Below are positions 14,108 to 19,682 of a DNA stretch of 19,682 nucleotides, piece by piece. The first letter of the stretch is position 1; each line of letters opens with the position of its first letter. The translations under genes were made by a program, and so were the position numbers. The DNA is from Candidatus Omnitrophota bacterium (GTDB taxonomy: Bacteria; Omnitrophota; Gorgyraeia; Gygaellales; Profunditerraquicolaceae). Location: the NCBI GenBank assembly GCA_903907475.1, contig CAIVOB010000123.1:1-19682 (forward strand), written 5' to 3'. The notes beneath the pieces were generated by a model. That model saw nothing but the letters and a program-made list of their open reading frames with translations. It ran no database searches and was not told the origin of the DNA.

Positions 14108-14668
14108 CTAAAGGCCAAAATCCGCGATTTTAAAGATTGATTCTAATTTAATCCCAATTTTTGCTAAATTTTCCACTGCCCCTTGGTTACGATCAACAAT
14201 CACAATCGCCTTATCCACTAGAACTCCGATTCTCGCCAAGGCCTGTTGCGCTTCGATAATCGCTTTGCCGCTGGTGGCGACATCATCAATTAAAATCACC
14301 CGTTCACCTTTTTTAAGCTCCGGGCCTTCCACTTGCTTTTGAGTACCATGCTCTTTAACGCTCTTACGCACAATGAAAGTTTTAATTTTCTGCCCGTTAA
14401 TAAAACTTAGAGCAGCAATCGCTCCAGCTATCGGATCTGCCCCCAAGGTCGGGCCACCGATAGCTCCAATCGACTCGTCTTTAGTCATCTCTAAAATTAT
14501 ATTTGCCACTAAATACGCCCCTTCCGGAGTCAAAGTGATTATTCGCCCGTCTAGATAATAATTACTTTCTTTTCCGGAAGAAAGTATAAACTTACCCCTT
14601 TTTAAAGCTTCTTGGTTTAATAAATTAAAGAGTCTTTCTTTTAATTCTTGGCAACTAACATTTTTCAT
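14108..14668 (-). CDS. pyrE: Orotate phosphoribosyltransferase
   Basis: This enzyme joins orotate to PRPP to form OMP in pyrimidine synthesis. The PRPP-binding loop VILIDDVATSGKA lies at residues 124-136. The flexible catalytic loop RKSVKEHGTQKQVEG (101-115) and the orotate-side YYLDGR segment (37-42) are intact. The length of 186 residues is on the short side but normal for bacteria. It is the first gene of a minus-strand operon. The promoter is so close that only two or three bases of leader precede the ATG, with no room for a ribosome site. Confidence 0.95.
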   Translation of the reverse strand: MKNVSCQELKERLFNLLNQEALKRGKFILSSGKESNYYLDGRIITLTPEGAYLVANIILEMTKDESIGAIGGPTLGADPIAGAIAALSFINGQKIKTFIVRKSVKEHGTQKQVEGPELKKGERVILIDDVATSGKAIIEAQQALARIGVLVDKAIVIVDRNQGAVENLAKIGIKLESIFKIADFGL

Positions 14669-14677
14669 AGTGGAATT

Positions 14678-14706
14678 ATTTTACTATCGATAGAGCTGAC
14701 TGTCAA
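14678..14706 (-). promoter_or_regulatory. Promoter of pyrE, near-leaderless
   Basis: On the minus strand a perfect TTGACA (-35) and TAAAAT (-10) are separated by 17 bp. The -10 ends 9 bases before the ATG, so the transcript should begin about 2-3 bases before pyrE. Confidence 0.82.
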
Positions 14707-14711
14707 TTACT

Positions 14712-14740
14712 TTGACAAACCAGGCTTTCATTGATATTAT
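14712..14740 (+). promoter_or_regulatory. Promoter of comF-lptF-lptG, leaderless
   Basis: A perfect TTGACA (-35) and TATTAT (-10) are separated by 17 bp. Six bases separate the -10 from the comF ATG, so transcription should start at or within a base of the A of ATG. The two divergent -35 boxes form the inverted repeat TGTCAA-N5-TTGACA. Confidence 0.85.
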
Positions 14741-14746
14741 AGCGTT

Positions 14747-15472
14747 ATGATTTCGAGGCTATTATGGGGATTAAAAAATTTAATTTATCCTACAAATTGT
14801 TTAGCCTGTAAAAATAAAATTGACTTTAATCTTGAGACAAAGTTTATTTGCGCCGCTTGTTGGGAGAAAGTAGAAAGAAATCTTCCTCCTTTCTGCGCCT
14901 CCTGCGGTAGGCATTTAGAAGAAAAGGATCTTTCAGGCAATCGCTGTTTGAGCTGTTTAAACAAAGAATTTCATTTTGACCGGGCTTTTAGCCCTTGTAT
15001 TTACACCGGCACGGTAAAAAAATTAATTCATGAATTTAAATATTCCCAAAAAATTTACCTGGGCAAACCTTTAGCCTTACTCATGCACAAATTTATTAGA
15101 GATTTTAATTTACCGTTACAATATTTTGATTTTATCATTCCTCTGCCATTACATGCTAGCCGCCTGCGCCAAAGAGAATTTAACCAAGCGCAAATACTTA
15201 GCGCTCAAGTGGGGAAAGAATTCGCGATTAAGGTTCTGACACAAGTTTTATTGCGCACTAAAGCTACCCCCACGCAAACTAATCTCTCTTTCCAAGAACG
15301 GCAAGAAAATGTAAGAAATAGTTTTACAGTTATTCAGCCGGAATTAATTAAAGATGCCGACATCTTACTTATCGATGATGTCTTAACTACCGGCGCGACT
15401 TTAGATACCGCAGCTAAATGCTTAAAAGAAGCCGGAGCCAGAATGGTTATCGCTTTAACCTTAGCTAATTAA
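14747..15472 (+). CDS. comF: ComF-family phosphoribosyltransferase-like protein
   Basis: This 241-residue protein has an N-terminal zinc-ribbon region with CxxC pairs at 18/21, 35/38, 50/53 and 67/70. A PRTase fold follows, with the PRPP loop ILLIDDVLTTGAT near residues 208-220 and the KYSQKIYLGKPLA and PLHASRLRQREFNQA blocks typical of ComF/GntX. ComF supports DNA uptake in naturally competent bacteria, but many genomes carry it without a competence system, and no other competence gene is here. It heads the plus-strand operon and lacks an upstream ribosome site, in keeping with a leaderless mRNA. Confidence 0.9.
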   Translation: MISRLLWGLKNLIYPTNCLACKNKIDFNLETKFICAACWEKVERNLPPFCASCGRHLEEKDLSGNRCLSCLNKEFHFDRAFSPCIYTGTVKKLIHEFKYSQKIYLGKPLALLMHKFIRDFNLPLQYFDFIIPLPLHASRLRQREFNQAQILSAQVGKEFAIKVLTQVLLRTKATPTQTNLSFQERQENVRNSFTVIQPELIKDADILLIDDVLTTGATLDTAAKCLKEAGARMVIALTLAN

Positions 15473-15473
15473 A

Positions 15474-16577
15474 ATGAAAATTCTACGTAATTATATTTTG
15501 AGGGAATTTTGGGGGCCGCTTTTATTATGCTTAGGAGTATTGACCTTCCTGATGGTTTTAATCGGGAACCTAAAACGCATTGCCGATTTAGTAATTAATA
15601 AGGGTGTGGACATCTTTAGTGTCTTACAAATCTTTATTTATCTTACTCCTTATATTGTCACTTATACTTTACCGATATCAATCTTAGTGGCGGTATTACT
15701 GGCTTTAGGCAGATTGTCCGGAGATAATGAAATCATCGCTATCCGTTCAAGCGGAATTAACCTCCTTAAATTAATCACTCCTTTACTGGTGATTGGGTTA
15801 GCTTTCAGCTTAGGTCTGGCATACTTTAACGATCAAGCGGCATCGCAAGCCCATTTTGCCTACCGAAAAACCTTAAAAGAAATGGGGATAAAAAATCCCA
15901 CCGCGGCATTTGAAGAAGGTGTCTTCATCGACTCTTTTTCAAAATATGTGCTCTTTATCTATCATGTTGACCAGAAAAGAAATCGCTTAAATAACATCCG
16001 TATTTATGAGCCCCAAGGGGAGGACCGCCCTACCCGCACAATTGTCGCTAAAGCCGGAGAATTTATTACTCTTCCGGATAAAAATACCATTAAATTAAAA
16101 CTTATTGACGGTACCAGCGATGAACCTGACCCGGAGAATCCGACTAACTTCTACAAACTTAATTTTCGCACTTATTTTATGAATCTCGATATCGCTCAAA
16201 TGCAAGAAAAAGTGGTCGATAAAAAATATAAAGAAATGACGATCCGGGAATTAAGGGCTGCCGCGCTTAAACTACAAAAAGAAGGAATTACCCCCGCTCC
16301 CCTATTTACGGAAATCCATGAGAAACTAGCATTAGCTTTTTCTTGTTTAGTTTTCATGCTCTTGGGAGCTTCTTTAGGGATAATTACCCGGCGCCGGGAA
16401 AAAACTATTAATATCGGAATTGCGGTGTTAATTATTGTCTGCTATTATCCGCTCTTTATCGGGTGCGAAGCTTTAGCGATTCAAGAATATCTGCCTGCGG
16501 CCTTAGCACTTTGGATTCCAAACATTATTTTCGGAGGCACCGGAATATTTCTTACTTATAAACTATGCGCATCCTAG
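15474..16577 (+). CDS. lptF: LptF/LptG-family lipopolysaccharide-export permease (first copy)
   Basis: Together with LptG and the LptB ATPase this inner-membrane protein extracts lipopolysaccharide and passes it to LptC/LptA. The protein has three N-terminal helices (about residues 12-32, 48-76 and 95-115), a periplasmic beta-jellyroll region (about 120-265), and three C-terminal helices (about 285-365). RNYILREFWGPLLLC and GDNEIIAIRSSGI are signature segments, the latter being the cytoplasmic coupling region that contacts LptB. The F assignment rather than G rests on gene order and is tentative. Its ATG lies one base after the comF stop, and its end overlaps the next gene by 13 bases. Confidence 0.9.
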   Translation: MKILRNYILREFWGPLLLCLGVLTFLMVLIGNLKRIADLVINKGVDIFSVLQIFIYLTPYIVTYTLPISILVAVLLALGRLSGDNEIIAIRSSGINLLKLITPLLVIGLAFSLGLAYFNDQAASQAHFAYRKTLKEMGIKNPTAAFEEGVFIDSFSKYVLFIYHVDQKRNRLNNIRIYEPQGEDRPTRTIVAKAGEFITLPDKNTIKLKLIDGTSDEPDPENPTNFYKLNFRTYFMNLDIAQMQEKVVDKKYKEMTIRELRAAALKLQKEGITPAPLFTEIHEKLALAFSCLVFMLLGASLGIITRRREKTINIGIAVLIIVCYYPLFIGCEALAIQEYLPAALALWIPNIIFGGTGIFLTYKLCAS

Positions 16578-17665
16578 ACCGCTACATTCTTAAATCTGTA
16601 CTTTACATATTTATTTCCTGCATTTTTGTTTTTCTTTTTCTTTACGTTGTCATTGACTTACTTTCAAATCTTGAGGATATTTTAAAACAAAGGGCCACTT
16701 TCATACTGCTCTTGCGCTACTATCTTTCTTATCTACCGGTAATGTTTGTGCAAGTTTCTCCTTTTGCCTGTTTAATCTCCACGGTCTACACCTTTGGCAG
16801 GCTTAATCACAATAACGAAATTATCGCCTTACGCTCCAGTGGTTTAAGTATTTATAAAATTGCTAAAAATGTCCTACTTTTTGGTTGTTTAATTAGTGTC
16901 TTAGTATTTTGGGTCAGCGACCGCGTTGTTCCGACGGCTTTAAACGAAAACCAAAAAATAAAAGCCCATATACAAGAGGGTTCCGGAAGAAGTAAATTAA
17001 AAAAACCTGATGTCTACATTAACCTTTCTTTATACGGATTAAGAAACAGATTATTTTTTATCAATAAATTCACTCCCGTCACTAAAACCATGGAAGGGAT
17101 TACGATCCTAGAACAAGATGAAAAACAAAATCTCACGAAAAAGATTATTGCCTCAAAAGGAGTTTACGCGGACGGATTATGGAAATTTTTTCAATGTATC
17201 ACTTATGATTTTGATCAAAATAGCCAAGTCATAGATGAGCCAATATATTTTGAAGAGCAAATTATGAGCATTCCGGAAACTCCGGATGACCTGACAAACT
17301 TAAGGCAAAAACCGGAACTCATGAATATTCGCCAGATGCAAGATTACATTTGGCGGCTCTCTAAAAGCGGAGCGACAAGCGTTATTCGTAATTTAAAAAT
17401 CGACCTCTATCAACGTTTCACCATGCCATTTACCAGTATCATTATTATTCTTTTAGGGATTCCTTTTTCGCTCATGATGCGTAAACGCGCCACCGGAATG
17501 TCTTCAATTGGAATCTCAATCTTGGTAGGATTTCTTTACTATATTCTCGATGCTTTTTGCCTGGCAATCGGAAAATCCGGGCTGCTCATGCCTTTATTAG
17601 CGGCATCTTTAAGCCATATCATTATTCTTTCCAGTAGTCTTTATTTAATCTCAAAATTACCTTAG
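16565..17665 (+). CDS. lptG: LptF/LptG-family lipopolysaccharide-export permease (second copy)
   Basis: This partner of the upstream gene has 366 residues with the same plan: three helices, a jellyroll region (about 125-270), and three helices. RILDRYILKSVLYIF and NNEIIALRSSGLSIYKI match the family signatures. Having both permeases side by side is the standard arrangement and argues that the cell makes a lipopolysaccharide-type outer leaflet. The operon ends here, converging on alr only 12 bases away. I see no hairpin with a T-run between them. Confidence 0.9.
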   Translation: MRILDRYILKSVLYIFISCIFVFLFLYVVIDLLSNLEDILKQRATFILLLRYYLSYLPVMFVQVSPFACLISTVYTFGRLNHNNEIIALRSSGLSIYKIAKNVLLFGCLISVLVFWVSDRVVPTALNENQKIKAHIQEGSGRSKLKKPDVYINLSLYGLRNRLFFINKFTPVTKTMEGITILEQDEKQNLTKKIIASKGVYADGLWKFFQCITYDFDQNSQVIDEPIYFEEQIMSIPETPDDLTNLRQKPELMNIRQMQDYIWRLSKSGATSVIRNLKIDLYQRFTMPFTSIIIILLGIPFSLMMRKRATGMSSIGISILVGFLYYILDAFCLAIGKSGLLMPLLAASLSHIIILSSSLYLISKLP

Positions 17666-17677
17666 AAAGTTTTAATT

Positions 17678-18802
17678 TTAAGAAAGATACACGCGCGGAA
17701 TACGGCTGCCTAAACCACAGACAATTTCGTAGGGAATAGTTTGACTTAAAAGCGCCAGTTCTTCGGTCGTAACCTTCTTTCGGCCTTGGCTACCGATTAA
17801 AACCACTTGGCTACCGACTTTAGGCTTAAAATTACCAACATCAACCATAATCTGATCCATGCAAATTCTTCCGCAAATCCTAAACCGCTTACCGCCGATG
17901 AGAACCCAGCCTTGATTAGAAAGATTACGCGGATAGCCATCACCATAACCAATCGGTAAAGTGACGATATGCGTTCGACGCGTAGTTTTATAAATATGCC
18001 CGTAACTCAAACCATACCCGGCAGGAACCTGCTTTATAAAAACAATCCTGGTCTTTAAACTTAATACCGGTTTTAATTTTAACTTTAAATTTTTTTTCGG
18101 ATATAAACCATAAACGATTAATCCCGGGCGAATCATCGTAAAATGACTATTTTTAAAATCTAACAAGCCAATGCTATTAGCAGCGTGCACCAGCGAAATA
18201 TTAATTCCTGCTTTTTTTAAATTACAAACTAACTCTTGAAATACATTAATTTGCCCTAAAGTAAATTTGCGATTCAAATCCGCTAAAGCAAAATGCGTAA
18301 AAATTCCTTCAATCTTAAGATTTTTAAATCGCCAAATTTGCCGCACTAATTTTTCCGCGTCTTTAAATAAAACCCCCACTCTGCCCATTCCGGTATCAAC
18401 TTTAATCTGTACCGCTTTGACCTGTTTAAGCTTAGCAGCTTTGGAATTTAAAATTTGCGCCAGCTTTAAATCCGCGATTGTCGGAGTAAGGTCATAAGTA
18501 AAAAGCGGTTGAAGATCTTCTTTTAAAATAAGGCCTAATATCAAGATCGGATTCTTAATCCCCTGTTGGCGTAATTTTATCCCCTCATCAATCGAAGCCA
18601 CCCCAAAATAATCAACTCCTAAAGTAGATAATTTCTTAGCCACTGGTACAAGCCCATGGCCATAAGCATCCGCTTTGACCGTGACTAAGATCTTCACGCC
18701 CAGCTTCACCTTGGAACGAATCACTTTAAAATTGTGCTCCAAATTCTTTAAATTAATTTCCGCCCAAGTTGGGCGATAACCTATCGAGATTTTATTTGGC
18801 AT
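17678..18802 (-). CDS. alr: Alanine racemase
   Basis: This PLP enzyme makes D-alanine for peptidoglycan. K43 in TVKADAYGHG binds the cofactor and Y267 in GYGLSYG is the second catalytic base. TGMGRVGV, IRPGLIVYG, LPIGYGDGYPR and GRICMDQIMVDV are the standard further motifs. The length of 374 residues is normal. It overlaps the end of tsaB by 22 bases, so the pair is translationally coupled. Confidence 0.96.
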   Translation of the reverse strand: MPNKISIGYRPTWAEINLKNLEHNFKVIRSKVKLGVKILVTVKADAYGHGLVPVAKKLSTLGVDYFGVASIDEGIKLRQQGIKNPILILGLILKEDLQPLFTYDLTPTIADLKLAQILNSKAAKLKQVKAVQIKVDTGMGRVGVLFKDAEKLVRQIWRFKNLKIEGIFTHFALADLNRKFTLGQINVFQELVCNLKKAGINISLVHAANSIGLLDFKNSHFTMIRPGLIVYGLYPKKNLKLKLKPVLSLKTRIVFIKQVPAGYGLSYGHIYKTTRRTHIVTLPIGYGDGYPRNLSNQGWVLIGGKRFRICGRICMDQIMVDVGNFKPKVGSQVVLIGSQGRKKVTTEELALLSQTIPYEIVCGLGSRIPRVYLS

Positions 18803-19455
18803 TCTTGAGAATACAAGTAAATAGGTTTAAGCGTTAAAGAGGAATCCAATTGCCCGGCTTTTATTTTGGCCAGTGCCAACTCTATAAGATTGCCAGGCTT
18901 AGGATACCAACCGTCCTTATCGCCGATACTTACCCCTTTGCCCTGCGTTAATATTTTTGCCCCATACAAATCCAGCGCGTCTCCTAAAACTAAAGCGCTA
19001 TTTTTAAGCTTCGCAATAAAATCCTTAAAAGTTATAAGTTTATAAGCAGAAACACGTTTTAAATTGTCATTTTGATTCCGATAGGTAGCGTAATAAATAA
19101 GATCTCGGCGCGCATCCAAAGCGGTAACAATTAAACGCGCATCATTTTTAGCATTTTTAGCGATAATATCTAAAGTAGATATCCCGATGAGCGGTTTATT
19201 ATTGGCAATACTTAAACCCTTAATTGCCGCCAGTCCTACGCGTATTCCCGTAAAAGACCCCGGTCCTAAACCGCAGGCAAAATAATCAATCTCCTGTATT
19301 TCTATCTTTAAAGCTGACAAAACTCGGGCAACAGTCGGAACCAGCAGGCGCGAAAGCCTTCTTTCCACTTCCAGGCGATATTCATAAATTTTCCCATCTA
19401 AAAATAACCCTAAACAAAGATATTTTGTCGACGTGTCAATTCCTAGTATTTTCAT
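18781..19455 (-). CDS. tsaB: tRNA threonylcarbamoyladenosine biosynthesis protein TsaB
   Basis: TsaB is the pseudo-kinase partner of TsaD in making the universal t6A37 modification of ANN-decoding tRNAs. ILGIDTSTKYLCLGL at the start and CGLGPGSFTGIRVGLAAIKGLSIA (about 62-85) are diagnostic. The length is normal for TsaB. I choose the ATG at 19455-19453, preceded by GAGG at suitable distance, over the TTG one codon earlier. It overlaps tsaE by about 20 bases. Confidence 0.93.
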   Translation of the reverse strand: MKILGIDTSTKYLCLGLFLDGKIYEYRLEVERRLSRLLVPTVARVLSALKIEIQEIDYFACGLGPGSFTGIRVGLAAIKGLSIANNKPLIGISTLDIIAKNAKNDARLIVTALDARRDLIYYATYRNQNDNLKRVSAYKLITFKDFIAKLKNSALVLGDALDLYGAKILTQGKGVSIGDKDGWYPKPGNLIELALAKIKAGQLDSSLTLKPIYLYSQECQIKSR

Positions 19456-19682
19456 CAATCCTCGCGATTAATTTTTTATAACGCGCGCCCCGAGCAATAA
19501 ACTTTACAAGCCGCATCTTTTGGCCCTTAAGCGTTAGCTTAATCTTTAAAAATTCTCTTGGCAAGAGAATTTTTAAACGCTCCGGCCATTCCACTAGTGT
19601 TACCCCTGTACCATAAAAATACTCTTGGAAACCCAGCTCTTGAATCTGCGTCGCATTATTTAAACGATAGAGATCAAAATGA
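19436..19682 (-). CDS. tsaE: TsaE, ATPase of t6A synthesis (C-terminal part, runs off right edge)
   Basis: The last 81 codons of the gene are present, with the stop TGA at 19438-19436. The segment beginning HFDLYRL, followed by ELGFQEYFYGTGVTLVEWPERL and ILLP, matches the C-terminal half of TsaE, which binds TsaB-TsaD and hydrolyses ATP to reset the complex. The P-loop half lies outside the window. The last about 35 residues form an unusually basic tail after the core. It overlaps the tsaB start, giving a tsaE-tsaB-alr operon. Confidence 0.9.
   Translation of the reverse strand, partial: HFDLYRLNNATQIQELGFQEYFYGTGVTLVEWPERLKILLPREFLKIKLTLKGQKMRLVKFIARGARYKKLIARIDENTRN

Noticed and set aside
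13201..14133. Plus-strand open frames antisense to the HI0933 flavoprotein
   Set aside because: The opposite strand encodes a full-length, motif-rich enzyme. These frames are its complements.
17666..17677. Shared terminator between the convergent lptG and alr genes
   Set aside because: Only 12 bp separate the stops, and no inverted repeat is present there.

Overview
The window is a densely packed, AT-rich bacterial chromosome segment. It looks like a free-living or syntrophic diderm, because it carries LptF/LptG lipopolysaccharide-export permeases, two probable lipoproteins, a cell-wall amidase, glutamate racemase and alanine racemase. Gene content, short or absent intergenic gaps, the stand-alone GIY-YIG gene and the small palindromic and heptamer repeats suggest a candidate-phylum genome such as Candidatus Omnitrophota. 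That taxonomic guess is inference, not something the sequence proves.

Left part, minus strand, read right to left from 8128 to 1. A lipoprotein-type N-acetylmuramoyl-L-alanine amidase and murI are followed by a complete preQ1 block, queD-queC-queE-queF (overlapping genes). Next come a two-subunit class I fumarase split by a small membrane protein (fumA, unknown, fumB), then rph and rdgB, a single-domain GIY-YIG nuclease, tRNA-Pro(TGG), and the start of a secreted TPR protein that runs off the left edge. Most of these genes overlap or abut, so they are probably co-transcribed and translationally coupled. The stretch between the GIY-YIG gene and tRNA-Pro consists of about 47-bp repeats, whose inverted repeat includes the 5' acceptor strand of the tRNA.

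Middle. The trans-translation pair smpB and ssrA (tmRNA, 8313-8713) is preceded by an AEC-family permease with its own promoter and Shine-Dalgarno site. Immediately 3' of the tmRNA lies a palindrome-rich array (about 8153-8318) whose last inverted repeat includes the tmRNA 3' end. tRNA-Leu(CAG) sits alone on the plus strand behind a near-perfect sigma70 promoter.

Right part. Two operons diverge from a compact promoter region (14678-14740). To the left run pyrE, a HI0933-type flavoprotein, a Maf domain fused in frame to an M48 metalloprotease lipoprotein, and a secreted clan GH-A glycoside hydrolase. To the right run comF, lptF and lptG. The -10 boxes lie so close to the pyrE and comF start codons that both mRNAs are predicted to be nearly leaderless. 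The lptFG operon converges on tsaE (partial)-tsaB-alr on the minus strand.

Most genes are housekeeping. The unusual signals are the repeat arrays abutting tRNA-Pro and tmRNA, degenerate heptamer tandem repeats inside coding regions (fumA and the Maf/M48 junction), the leaderless divergent promoter pair, the membrane gene wedged between fumarase subunits, and an unusually long tmRNA tag. The only stretch longer than 300 bases without a protein gene is about 8129-8730, which is filled by the repeat array and the tmRNA.
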